Of a stretch of 58,120 bases of DNA, positions 43,868-51,982 are shown piece by piece (the first letter of the stretch is position 1; each line of letters opens with the position of its first letter). The stretch spans positions 1 to 58,120 of the forward strand of contig CALWAF010000008.1 in the NCBI GenBank assembly GCA_944372795.1, given 5' to 3'. The translations under genes were made by a program, and so were the position numbers. A model generated the notes under the pieces. It was not told the origin of the DNA and ran no database searches. It saw only the letters and a program-made list of their open reading frames with translations. The DNA comes from an uncultured Clostridia bacterium (lineage in GTDB: Bacteria > Bacillota > Clostridia > Christensenellales > CAG-917).

Positions 43868-44012
43868 GCTTCGAAGAGCTTGATAGCGCGTCCCCGAGCA
43901 CGACGTTTCTCTTTCGAAGACGGTCTTACGCGCCGCTTGAGCGTGACGTCGCTTGACATGACGTTATCTCTTTCGAAGAGGAGCCGCTCCGACGTGCACT
44001 TGTCTGGAGCGT
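43868..44012. repeat. mosaic repeat region
   Basis: No gene. It repeats the phrases GCGTCCCCGAGCACGA, CTTTCGAAGACGGT and GAGCGTGACGTC, each seen again around 33.7 or 47.1 kb in a different order. Confidence 0.6.
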
Positions 44013-44362
44013 CTCCGAGCACGACGTTTCTCTTTCGGAGACGGAATCACGCGCCGCTCACCCAAACTTGAACAGCGGGCGTTTGCGCCCGCTCTTGCAA
44101 GTCGCGGCGCGAAATGCGACCTCGCAAGCTAGATGAAGCGTTAAGTAGACACGGGCGCCGTGCGCGTCGAGTCGCCTTCCTCTCCCCGCGAGCGACGTTC
44201 AGTGAATACTGTTCGCCGCTCGATTATCTTTATGCGAGATTCAAACTCTATCAAAAAGGACGAAGAACATATCCCGCATTTTAGGAGGCCTGCACTCTTC
44301 CCGAGCGGGGGAGGAAAGCCCGAAGGGAAGGAGGGGGAACAATACTCCCATGTTAGAGGGCA
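44013..44362. repeat. interspersed mosaic block, copy 2
   Basis: Contains a two-tier hairpin (44065-44102) and the ~235-bp conserved segment (44116-44350). It differs from copy 1 by scattered substitutions, with local change after TTTTAGGAGG. The purine-rich end is followed by a partial second copy of the ACTCCCATGT module near 44.40 kb. Confidence 0.8.
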
Positions 44363-44493
44363 GGACTCTATCCCGAAGGGAAGAAGTGGGCGCGACACTC
44401 CCATGTCAGGGGACTACACGCGTTCCAAGCGGGCGAGCGGAGAGTTCGCGGCTCGCTCTATCTTTAACAATTAAACTATTTTCGGATTTGGTA

Positions 44494-44522
44494 TTGACAC
44501 TGCTCCCGAGGTAAAGTATCAT
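44494..44522 (+). promoter_or_regulatory. promoter of the lipid-binding-like/aminotransferase pair
   Basis: TTGACA (44494-44499) and TATCAT (44517-44522) with 17-nt spacing. Confidence 0.85.
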
Positions 44523-44604
44523 ATAAAACAGAACAAGTCTACTTATGCGGTTTCGGAGGGGGAGAGCGTGCTTGCTTCCTTCGCACTGCGGTAAAGGAGG
44601 AATT

Positions 44605-45399
44605 ATGGACAATGTCACAATGGCAAAGATAAACCTGTTCGCGGTGCTGCGCAACATCGAGGATCTTTGCGTCATGGATCCCGAGTCGAAAGACCTCATC
44701 AAAGGCGTCGACCTCGGTGTGGAATTCAACGTGCCCGAAGTCGGCTCCGCGGTGCTGACCTTCAAGGATGGCAAGTGCACGTTCACCAGAGGCAAAGGCA
44801 AGGCGGCTCTCAAGCTCTACTTCACCTCTCCCGAGCACTTCAACAATCTGATCTCGCCTCCCGTCGATCCCAAGACGGGCAAGCCCAAGATGGTCATCCC
44901 CATCTTCTACAACGTGTTCAAGGTCGGGTTCTTGCTCAACACCTTCACCAAACTTGCGGACAGACTGAGCCATTATCTCCAGCCCGCTCCCGAGAAGAAG
45001 GATGAGCTGCTCAAGGATCCCGCTTATTTCGAGACCAACACCGTTCTCACCGCATACACCGCGTTCTACGCCATGAGCGAGATCGCCAACAGCGACTTTA
45101 TCGGCAAGGCGATCGCCCGCCGTATGCCCGACGGTGTCATCGCCTGCGAAGTGGGCGGCACCGATCTTGCGATGAACATCACGGTCAAGAACCACAAGTT
45201 CGTCACCAACAAGGGCAGAGTCAAAGAGCCTCGCGCCACGATGGTGTTCGGCGATCTGCAGTTCGCACACGATCTTCTCAACGGCAAGACGTCCAGCTTC
45301 ACGGGCATGGGCACGGGTCAGTTCCAAGTGAAAGGCTTCGTCGAGATGCTCGAGCAGATGGCGAAACTGCTCTCGCAGGTCAGCATCTATCTCGGTTGA
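44605..45399 (+). CDS. SCP2-like lipid-binding domain protein
   Basis: The 264-residue protein has no signal peptide. Residues about 35-90 (VEFNVPEVGSAVLTFKDGKC... then LYFTSPEHFNNLI) resemble the sheet of SCP-2 sterol/lipid-carrier domains, where a buried pocket holds a hydrophobic ligand. The rest is not recognised. An AAAGGAGGAATT site supports the ATG at 44605 over an upstream frame extension. The aminotransferase gene follows after 14 nt, so the two probably work together. A ligand-binding helper role is inferred, not shown. Confidence 0.6.
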   Translation: MDNVTMAKINLFAVLRNIEDLCVMDPESKDLIKGVDLGVEFNVPEVGSAVLTFKDGKCTFTRGKGKAALKLYFTSPEHFNNLISPPVDPKTGKPKMVIPIFYNVFKVGFLLNTFTKLADRLSHYLQPAPEKKDELLKDPAYFETNTVLTAYTAFYAMSEIANSDFIGKAIARRMPDGVIACEVGGTDLAMNITVKNHKFVTNKGRVKEPRATMVFGDLQFAHDLLNGKTSSFTGMGTGQFQVKGFVEMLEQMAKLLSQVSIYLG

Positions 45400-45413
45400 T
45401 TTAGGAGGATATT

Positions 45414-46703
45414 ATGAATCTCAGCTACGAACCCAAGAAAATATACGATGTCACAAAGAGCCAAGAGGCGTTCAAGCGCGCCCTCAAGGTCGTGCCCGCG
45501 GGCATCTACGGTCACCTCGGTCCCTCCGAAGGCTGCATGATCCCCGTCAGCTCTTATCCTCTGTTCATGTCCAAAGCGCAGGGCTCCTATTTCTGGGACC
45601 TTGACGGCAACAGGTTCATCGACTATATGTGCGCCTACGGCCCCAACTTCCTCGGCTACAACGACCCCGACGTCGATGCTGCCGCGCTCGAACAGATGAA
45701 GAAGGGCAACTGCGTCACTCTCGCGTCCGATCTGCTCATCGAGTTCGCCGAAGAGATGGTCAACACCATCAACATGGCGGACTGGGCGTTCTTTGCGAAG
45801 AACGGCGGCGATGCCACCTCCTTTGCGGTCATGATCGCGCGTGCCTACACCAACCGCAAGAAGGTCGTCCTCGTCAGCGGCTACTATCACGGCGTCGCTC
45901 CTTGGATGCAGAAGCTGGGTTATGCCGGCGTCACCGAAGAGGACATCGCCAACAACCTCTACATTGATTGGAACGCTCCCGATCAGTTCGAGAAACTCAT
46001 CAAGAAGTATCCCGGTCAGATCGCGGCGCTCATCGCCACGCCCTACTATCATCCCACTTTCGTGGACAACCAGCTGCCCCCCGAGGGTTACTGGCAGAAG
46101 ATGCGCAAGCTCTGCGACGACAACGGCATCGTCCTCATCTTCGACGACGTGCGCGCAGGTTTCCGCATCGACGAGAAGGGCAGCGACTATCACTACGGCA
46201 TCAAGTCCGACCTCTCCTGCTTCTGCAAGGCGATCGCCAACGGCTACAACGTGTCTGCGGTCTGCGGTGCGGAGAAGCTGAAGAACGCCACTTCCGACAT
46301 CATGTACACGGGCAGCTACTGGCTCTCCGCCGTCCCCTTCGCCGCAGGCATCGCCACCATCAGAAAGGCGAAAGCCACCCACGCCGTCGAAGAGAACGCC
46401 AAGAAGGGCAAGATGCTCACCGACGGACTCGTCGAGGTCGCAAAGGACAACGGTTTCGACCTCCGCGTGACCGGCGAACCCGCCATGTTCTATATGCGAC
46501 TCGGCAATGACTATCCCTCCACCATCCTGCATCAGGAATGGGTCGCGGAGTGCGTCAAGCGCGGTGTCTTCTTCACCTCGCACCACAACCACTTCATCAA
46601 CTCCGCGCTCACCAAGGAAGATATGCAGTACACTTGGGAAGTCGCCGACGAGGCGTACAAGGTCGTGAGGGCGGCGCATCCGGATGCGAATTACCTCAAA
46701 TAA
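45414..46703 (+). CDS. class III aminotransferase (glutamate-1-semialdehyde mutase-like)
   Basis: The 429-residue PLP enzyme has FWDLDGNRFIDYM near residue 60, KNGGDATSFAVMIAR near 129, IFDDVRAGFR at 242-251 and the PLP Lys272 in CFCKAIANGYNVSAV. The fold and motifs resemble GSA aminomutase, but no other haem-synthesis gene is near and several HemL residues differ. A different substrate is likely, set by its partner at 44605. AGGAGGATATT precedes the ATG. Confidence 0.8.
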   Translation: MNLSYEPKKIYDVTKSQEAFKRALKVVPAGIYGHLGPSEGCMIPVSSYPLFMSKAQGSYFWDLDGNRFIDYMCAYGPNFLGYNDPDVDAAALEQMKKGNCVTLASDLLIEFAEEMVNTINMADWAFFAKNGGDATSFAVMIARAYTNRKKVVLVSGYYHGVAPWMQKLGYAGVTEEDIANNLYIDWNAPDQFEKLIKKYPGQIAALIATPYYHPTFVDNQLPPEGYWQKMRKLCDDNGIVLIFDDVRAGFRIDEKGSDYHYGIKSDLSCFCKAIANGYNVSAVCGAEKLKNATSDIMYTGSYWLSAVPFAAGIATIRKAKATHAVEENAKKGKMLTDGLVEVAKDNGFDLRVTGEPAMFYMRLGNDYPSTILHQEWVAECVKRGVFFTSHHNHFINSALTKEDMQYTWEVADEAYKVVRAAHPDANYLK

Positions 46704-46945
46704 TCCCTGACGCGCGTCACACACCACGTGGTTTTCAGCGAAGCCGCCCATCGGGCGGCTTCGTGTTTTCCTTACGTGGTGTGTTCCTCTTCGCGTCGTG
46801 AAAATGCGGAGACGCTCGCTTTGTTCCTCGTTCCTGCGGAACTATCGCAAAGCTCGCTCATTTTCACTCCGCGGGAGACGAGGGCAATGCCCTCGTCATG
46901 ATACGGCGGCGTAGCCGCCGCTTGCAAGTCGCGGCAATTCGGGGT

Positions 46946-46971
46946 CCCCGCCGAAAGTATTTTCGGCGGGG
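46946..46971. repeat. REP-like palindrome, copy 3
   Basis: CCCCGCCGAAA, GTAT, TTTCGGCGGGG: a perfect 11-bp stem, in the orientation opposite to copy 2. Confidence 0.85.
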
Positions 46972-46983
46972 CAAAATCGGGGT

Positions 46984-47009
46984 CCCCGCCGAAAGTATTT
47001 TCGGTGGGG
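46984..47009. repeat. REP-like palindrome, copy 4 (tandem with copy 3)
   Basis: The same palindrome with one G-T pair, 38 bp after copy 3 and preceded by the same TCGGGGTC spacer, so the pair is a small tandem repeat. Confidence 0.85.
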
Positions 47010-47040
47010 TAAATCTCATCCAAATGAGCGCGTCAGACCA

Positions 47041-47500
47041 TAAGCGTTTGATAAGGCGTCCCCGAGCACGATGAAACCTTTTTCGAAGACGAATTAACTA
47101 AACTCCGAGCGTGACGTCCCCTGACACGACGCTATCTCGTTCGGAGTGTGCTTGAACACGCCGAACACTTCTTTCGAAGACGGTTTCACGCGCCGCTCAC
47201 CCAAGCGTTCACAGGCGGCGCAGCCGCCGCTTGAACGCCGCGGCGCGAAATGCGACCTCGCAAGCTAGACGGATAATTAAGTAGACACGGGCGCAGTGCG
47301 CGTCGAGTCGCCTTCCTCTCCCCGCGAGCGATGTTCGGTTAGTACTGTTCGCCGCTCGATTATCTCTATGCGAGATTCAAACTCTATCAAAAAGGACGAA
47401 AAGTATATCCCGCATTTTAGGAGGATTGTCCCCTATTCCGAGTGGGGGAGGAATACCCGAAGGGAAGGAGGGGGAGCAATATTCCCCGCGAGATGTGCAC
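47041..47500. repeat. interspersed mosaic block, copy 3
   Basis: Contains CCCCGAGCACGATGAAACCT, GAGCGTGACGTCCCCTGACA, a two-tier hairpin with changed arms (47205-47238) and the ~235-bp conserved segment (47252-47485). Its right end (TTCCCCGCGAGATGTGCAC) matches the left end of the window rather than copies 1 and 2. Confidence 0.8.
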
Positions 47501-47844
47501 CCTATTCTACGTTTGAGCACGCCGAACCCTTTGAGCAAGTGTATTTGAGTTCACGAACAACTCCGAAACAAACGGGGACGGGGTAAAAATGTTCATTCTC
47601 GGACGCGTTCGTCCGAGTTGAACATTTGCGCCCCCATGCCCCGCGAGCGGGGACCCCGGCTTGACCCCGTCCCCATTGGTTTCAACACGTTCCTGTTCCG
47701 GGTTGGAGGGGGAACAATACTCCCATGTCAGGGACGCACACTCGGTTTCCCGTTTGAGCACGCCGTACCCTCCGAGCGGGCGGCTCCGCCCCCGCTCCAC
47801 CCGCAGGAAGGGGCGGGCAAACATTACGCCTACGACAGGTGCCG
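47501..47844. repeat. mosaic repeat tail and terminator region of the M1 peptidase gene
   Basis: No gene. A very stable compound hairpin at 47587-47627 (AAATGTTCA outside CTCGGACG/CGTCCGAG) is followed by GC-rich palindromes and another AACAATACTCCCATGT module (47716). The last part could terminate the reverse-strand M1 peptidase transcript. Confidence 0.6.
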
Positions 47845-49344
47845 TTATCTTATCAATGCGGTGTCGTTTATGAAGGCGTTCATAACGCCCGAGGCGTCGA
47901 AGCCTTGGGAGAGGAAGGCGGCGGCGAGGTCGTCTGCGGTCGCGGTGTCGTAGGCGTGGGTGCGGCAGTAGTCGGCGAGGGCGGCGATGAAGGAATTTTC
48001 GCCCGCTAGGGTGAAGAGAGTGTCGAAGAGCAAGAGCCCTTTGGAGTAGGTGACGGCGACATATTCGCCCGCTGAGACGTAGGAGGAAAGGGGGCGGCTC
48101 ATCTTGCCCGAGAAGCCGACTTCCTCGGGGAGCGCGGCGAAGCGGGAGTAGTGAGCGGTGGCGGCGAGAACTGCGTCGCGGTAGCGCTCCGGCTCGCCTC
48201 CCTGCAGGAAGAAGTAGGCAGCCGAAAACTCGGTGAGACCCTCGTCCAGCCACGGTTCGTTGAGCTGATCCGATCCCACGATGCCGAACCACCATTGGTG
48301 CGCCGTTTCGTGCACGACGGTGAAGGCGTAGTTCTCGCGCGAGGCGTCGGGGGTGACGGCGACAAGAGAGCCGAATTCCATCCCGCCCGCACCCGTGTCC
48401 GCCTGCACTACGGAGAAGACGGGATAGGGGTAGGCGCCGAAGAGGGAGGAGAAGCGCGTGACCGCGCGGGCGGCGAGCAGAGCGGTCGCCCGAGGATCGG
48501 GGTCGTCCGTGAAGAAGTAGCGCACCTCGACCTCTCGCCCGTCCGTCTCGGCGGTGGTGTGTTCCGTCTTGAAGTCGCGGGAGAGGAAGAGGGCGAAGTC
48601 GCGCACGCGTCCCGCCTCCGCGTAAGTGGTGCGGACGCCGCCTTTGACCTCGGAGGAGAGGATCTCGCCCGATGATGCCACCACATATCCTTCGGGTGCG
48701 CGCAGGGTGACGGAGTAGTCCGCGGACTCCGAAAAGAAAGGATCGCCGAAGGGAGAATATCCCTCCGTGCGCCACTCTCCGTCTTCCGCCATGCACAGCA
48801 CCGGATAGAACCCCGTGAGGTGCACCCCGTCCTCGGAGACGCCGAAGCGGGCGTTGCATTCGGGCAGCAGCAAGCGGGCGCGGAGGGCGACGGTGACGGT
48901 GTCTTCCGCCGCGTCGGGGCACGGGACGCGCAGGATACAGCCGTCCTCACTTATTTCATAATTCGACGTTTTTCCACACGTTTCGACACTTAAAATCTCG
49001 ATTTCGCCAAAACTCTCGCCGTTATAGTAGACCTCTTCTTTCTCTTCGGCAGGGCATATCGGGGTGAACGAGGTCTCCGAAAAGGCGTTGGGGTAGAGGT
49101 GGAAGGCGAGCTCGGAGCAAAGCAGGCGTGAGGACGGGACGGTCACTTCCTGCAAGAGGTCTATCTCTCTTTCACCGTCGAAGTCAAGCTCAATCGTGTA
49201 GGAGAGGGCGGCGTCCTTCTCGGTGTGCTGCGGGGAGCAGGCGGCAAGCGCGAGCAGCGCCGCCGACAGCACGAGCAGCAGTAGGGCGGCGGGCAGGGGG
49301 TGGGCAAGACCGCGGTGCGTATGACGGGAGGGGCGGGATGTCAT
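47845..49344 (-). CDS. M1-family metallopeptidase lipoprotein
   Basis: The 499-residue protein has a lipoprotein signal with lipobox LAAC (Cys36). The gluzincin core is complete: substrate loop GGMEFGS (320-326), zinc motif HETAHQWW (345-352), third ligand Glu368 in DEGLTEF, and a catalytic Tyr near 433. It lacks the large C-terminal domain of aminopeptidase N, a compact form common in Firmicutes. It should cut peptides at the outer membrane face. The ATG at 49344 begins 2 nt after the upstream gene's stop. A longer frame exists but reads through that gene out of frame. Confidence 0.88.
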   Translation of the reverse strand: MTSRPSRHTHRGLAHPLPAALLLLVLSAALLALAACSPQHTEKDAALSYTIELDFDGEREIDLLQEVTVPSSRLLCSELAFHLYPNAFSETSFTPICPAEEKEEVYYNGESFGEIEILSVETCGKTSNYEISEDGCILRVPCPDAAEDTVTVALRARLLLPECNARFGVSEDGVHLTGFYPVLCMAEDGEWRTEGYSPFGDPFFSESADYSVTLRAPEGYVVASSGEILSSEVKGGVRTTYAEAGRVRDFALFLSRDFKTEHTTAETDGREVEVRYFFTDDPDPRATALLAARAVTRFSSLFGAYPYPVFSVVQADTGAGGMEFGSLVAVTPDASRENYAFTVVHETAHQWWFGIVGSDQLNEPWLDEGLTEFSAAYFFLQGGEPERYRDAVLAATAHYSRFAALPEEVGFSGKMSRPLSSYVSAGEYVAVTYSKGLLLFDTLFTLAGENSFIAALADYCRTHAYDTATADDLAAAFLSQGFDASGVMNAFINDTALIR

Positions 49345-49346
49345 CG

Positions 49347-50201
49347 TCAGCGGGAAGAGAGGGTGAGATCCATCAGTTTGCCGTGTCTGCGGGCGCGTTC
49401 CACCGTGTCCGCCGTGACGCGCTCTCCCTTTGCGGCAAGCAGTTCCCCCGTGTAGGACGTGAGGTCGTCGGCGAGCGTCCTGCCCAAGAGGAAGTTGTAG
49501 TCCGCGATCACTCTGTACGGCGTGAAATCCTCGCCGCCCGCGAGCACGGTCATGCCGAGGGAGGGGTCGGGGATGCGGACGGAGTGCGCGGTGTCGTCCC
49601 GGGCTATGCCGACGTCGGTGCGGACAGGGGACGTGGCGCGGTCTTTTCCTTCCTGCGGTGAGGGGAGAGGGAGCGTTGTCTTTTCTTCTGCGGGCGGGGG
49701 AGTGGCGACGTCCGCTATGCGCACGGGATAGTCTGTCTCCGCCTTCGGGAAGGGGACGGAGGGCGTCCTGCGTTTTTTTGCGGAGGCGTCTTTCAGGATG
49801 ACGACGTCGCCGAACGCGCGGAATGCAGAGGGCGGCATATCTTCGTCGCCGAGACGGAGTGCGCGCACCCTGCCGCGCGCGGTGACGAGAACGTCCGACA
49901 CCTCGCCGCGCGCCTTTCCGGAGGCGGTGTACGCCTTTTTGCCTATGGGAGAGTGCAAAAGAGGTGTGAGATCTGCGTCTTCGGGTGAACGGAAGGCAAA
50001 AGTGTCGTCCAGCACCACTGCGTCCGAGAGGGCGCCGACGGCTTCTGCGGGCAGCAGGGCGTCGCCCTCCGCGCGCGATATAACAAAATATACAATTTTT
50101 CGGCAATTTTCGTCAAAATATACATCCTTGACGCTGCCTTCCAAAGAGCAATCCGAGCGGCATATCACATCTGCGCCGAGCAGGCGGGAGAGTTCTTGCA
50201 T
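49347..50201 (-). CDS. PRC-barrel domain protein
   Basis: The 284-residue protein has two PRC-barrel-like beta units: residues about 5-75 (GSVKDVYFDENCRKIVYFVI) and 85-140 (GEVSDVLVTARGRVRALRL). A proline-rich charged linker follows, then a short C-terminal domain (about 225-284). PRC barrels bind RNA or protein partners, and short YlmC/YmxH types occur in spore formers. The ATG at 50201 is chosen for GGAGGTGGAAC. It is the first gene of a two-gene reverse operon with the M1 peptidase. Confidence 0.72.
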   Translation of the reverse strand: MQELSRLLGADVICRSDCSLEGSVKDVYFDENCRKIVYFVISRAEGDALLPAEAVGALSDAVVLDDTFAFRSPEDADLTPLLHSPIGKKAYTASGKARGEVSDVLVTARGRVRALRLGDEDMPPSAFRAFGDVVILKDASAKKRRTPSVPFPKAETDYPVRIADVATPPPAEEKTTLPLPSPQEGKDRATSPVRTDVGIARDDTAHSVRIPDPSLGMTVLAGGEDFTPYRVIADYNFLLGRTLADDLTSYTGELLAAKGERVTADTVERARRHGKLMDLTLSSR

Positions 50202-50345
50202 GTTCCACCTCCGCAACAGATTATGCCCCCATTTCGGGACTTATGCCGCTTTCGCGCAAAAGGAGGGCATTTACGGAGCGAAAATCATATATTATAAGCC
50301 CTCATACGCGTGCAAACGGAAAAGAAGATGACGTAAAAATGGGAG

Positions 50346-50401
50346 TTATTCACCGAGTTATCCACAATTTCGCGGGAAAATGTGCACAACTGCGTGGACA
50401 A
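50346..50401. promoter_or_regulatory. cluster of four DnaA-box-like 9-mers
   Basis: TTATTCACC (50346) and the consensus TTATCCACA (50358) on the forward strand face TTGTGCACA (50389-50381) and TTGTCCACG (50401-50393) on the reverse strand. Both pairs have 12-bp start-to-start spacing. The site lies in the AT-rich gap between divergent genes. No dnaA, dnaN or gyr gene is near. Confidence 0.5.
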
Positions 50402-50447
50402 AGGCGTATTTTTATGCGGCGGCGAATATATTCAAAATTGAAACGAT

Positions 50448-51194
50448 ATGCAGAGCGATACCCTCAAAAAAACGAAAGCGGCGAAGTTTTTTGCCGCGGT
50501 GCTCACGGCGGTGGTGCTTGCCTCCGCCGCGGTGGCGATCCCCGTCTGCGCCGTGCTCACGGCGGGGGAGGCGCGCCCCGTCATCGTGGTGGATGCGGGT
50601 CACGGCGGGTTGGATGGCGGCGTGGTGGGAACACGGACGGGAGTGAAGGAGAGCGACCTCAATCTCGCAGTCGCGCTCCTTCTCGGAGGAATGCTGGAGG
50701 AAGAAGGTTTTGACGTCGTGTTCACGAGAGCGGGCAAGGGCGGGCTCTATCTCGACGGCGAGAGGGGGAAAAAGAGCGCGGATATGCGCAGGCGTGCAGA
50801 CATCATCGCCCGCTCGGGCGCGGTCGGGGTGGTCAGCATACACATGAACACCTTTTCCGACCCGTCGCGCAGGGGAGCGCAGGTGTTTTTCGACGCGTCG
50901 TCTTCCCGAGGCCGCGCGCTCGCGGATGCGGTGCAGACGGAGCTGAACCGCTCCTTCAATCTTCCGGACGCGGGCAGGGAGTTCGCGGCGCTTGCCGCCG
51001 ACAAATTCATCCTGCAACAGACCTCCGCCCCGTCCGTCATCGTGGAATGCGGCTTTCTCTCCAACCCCGACGACGAAAGAAATCTCTCCGACGAGGGCTA
51101 CCGCGCCCGTTTCGCCCTCGCTCTCGCGGGCGTGATAGCGCGGGAGCTCACCTCCGGCTCACCTTACGGGACGGTTTCAGCGGGGACGTTTTGA
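50448..51194 (+). CDS. N-acetylmuramoyl-L-alanine amidase (Amidase_3, CwlD-like)
   Basis: The 248-residue protein has an N-terminal membrane helix (about 11-40) and an Amidase_3 domain: zinc ligands in VVDAGHGGLDGG (His52) and VKESDLN (Glu68), SIHMN near residue 133, and the catalytic Glu in VECGFLSNP near 205. The enzyme cuts the sugar-peptide bond of peptidoglycan. The short form without wall-binding domains resembles CwlD, which makes muramic lactam in the spore cortex. No clear Shine-Dalgarno site is visible. It runs divergently from the PRC-barrel gene. Confidence 0.85.
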   Translation: MQSDTLKKTKAAKFFAAVLTAVVLASAAVAIPVCAVLTAGEARPVIVVDAGHGGLDGGVVGTRTGVKESDLNLAVALLLGGMLEEEGFDVVFTRAGKGGLYLDGERGKKSADMRRRADIIARSGAVGVVSIHMNTFSDPSRRGAQVFFDASSSRGRALADAVQTELNRSFNLPDAGREFAALAADKFILQQTSAPSVIVECGFLSNPDDERNLSDEGYRARFALALAGVIARELTSGSPYGTVSAGTF

Positions 51195-51204
51195 CGGGAT
51201 TTTG

Positions 51205-51233
51205 TTGATTTTGACGGCGCGTTAATGTATAAT
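51205..51233 (+). promoter_or_regulatory. promoter of radC-gltX
   Basis: TTGATT (51205-51210) and TATAAT (51228-51233) with 17-nt spacing, just after the amidase gene. Confidence 0.8.
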
Positions 51234-51287
51234 TTTTGAAAGATAAAACCGATGTCGTGCGCATATGCGCACGTGGGAGTTCGCGTC

Positions 51288-51980
51288 ATGGGAGTTCACG
51301 ACGGCCACAGAGAAAGGATGCGCGAGAGGATAGATGTCGCAGGCATCGATTCTTTGCAAGACCACGAGGTGTTGGAATATCTCCTGTTTTCCTTTGTGCC
51401 CAGACGCAACACCAACGATATTGCACATGCGCTCATCGAGAAGTTCGGCTCATTTTCGGACGTGCTCAACGCCGATGCCGCCGCTTTATCCGAGGTGCCC
51501 GGCATGACGGAGAATGCGGCGCGTTTTCTCGCGTCGCTGCCCGCCGTCCTGCGCCGTTACGCCGTGAGCGTGACCAAGCGTCGGCCGAAACTTGCGGGCA
51601 GGCGCGCCGCCCGCGAGTATCTGGCGAAGGAGATGTTCGGTCTGCCCGTCGAGGTGCTGGGCATACTTGCTCTCGACGCGAGAGACGGCATACTCCGCTT
51701 CCACAAGCTCGCCGTGGGCACGGGGGACAGCGTGACGGTGTCGGTGAGGCAGGTGGCGGAGTTCGCGATGACGTCCAAGGCGGTGTCCGTGATCATGGCG
51801 CACAACCATCCGGGCGGAGATCCGCGCCCGTCGCAGAGCGACTACGACCTCACGTGCGAGATCGCGGCGGTGCTCTCGGGCATAGGCGTACCGCTTGCCG
51901 ACCACATCATCTTCACGGATACGGCAAGCTATTCTTTCGAGGAGAACGGTCTGCTCGGTTCGGAGCGGAGCGAAAGGTGA
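51288..51980 (+). CDS. radC: RadC family JAB/MPN domain protein
   Basis: The 230-residue protein has an N-terminal helix-hairpin-helix part (about 20-85) and a JAB domain with the metal motif AHNHPGGDPRPSQSD (His172, His174, Asp185). The family's molecular role is unsettled despite its DNA-repair name. The ATG at 51288 is preferred to one at 51252, because GGGAG is placed for it and GVHDGHRERMRER matches the usual family start. gltX follows 2 nt later. Confidence 0.9.
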   Translation: MGVHDGHRERMRERIDVAGIDSLQDHEVLEYLLFSFVPRRNTNDIAHALIEKFGSFSDVLNADAAALSEVPGMTENAARFLASLPAVLRRYAVSVTKRRPKLAGRRAAREYLAKEMFGLPVEVLGILALDARDGILRFHKLAVGTGDSVTVSVRQVAEFAMTSKAVSVIMAHNHPGGDPRPSQSDYDLTCEIAAVLSGIGVPLADHIIFTDTASYSFEENGLLGSERSER

Positions 51981-51982
51981 AA

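Larger units (their letters stand above)
46707..47040. repeat. composite repeat region with nested hairpins
   Basis: No gene. CTGACGCGC (46707) and GCGCGTCAG (to 47036) are possible outer arms of a three-tier element whose middle has been replaced. Inside lie CACACCACGT...ACGTGGTGTG enclosing GAAGCCGCC/GGCGGCTTC (about 46719-46787), an inverted relative of the 10553-10630 module (46795-46873), a GACGAGGGCAATGCCCTCGTC palindrome, a half two-tier hairpin, and two REP-like palindromes. Confidence 0.65.

Noticed and set aside
45414..46703. Haem-pathway hemL
   Set aside because: No other tetrapyrrole gene is close, and it is paired with a lipid-binding-like gene; only class III aminotransferase membership is safe.
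47296..47586. Small proteins (MRVESPSSPRER...) repeated in the mosaic blocks
   Set aside because: The frame is open in three copies for ~43 codons, but changes fall on all codon positions and the ends are disrupted by indels. The opposite strand also has an open frame. Treated as non-coding repeat.
49345..50106. A longer start for the M1 peptidase whose first residues (CIFCYIARG) look like a HIT-domain protein
   Set aside because: This part reads the PRC-barrel gene out of frame and then becomes an Arg-rich string. The PRC-barrel frame has a proper ribosome site and domain. The likeness to HIT is chance.
51236..51982. A 727-residue fusion frame running into gltX
   Set aside because: The first 249 codons overlap radC in another frame and are Arg-rich and featureless. 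GltX begins normally at 51983.
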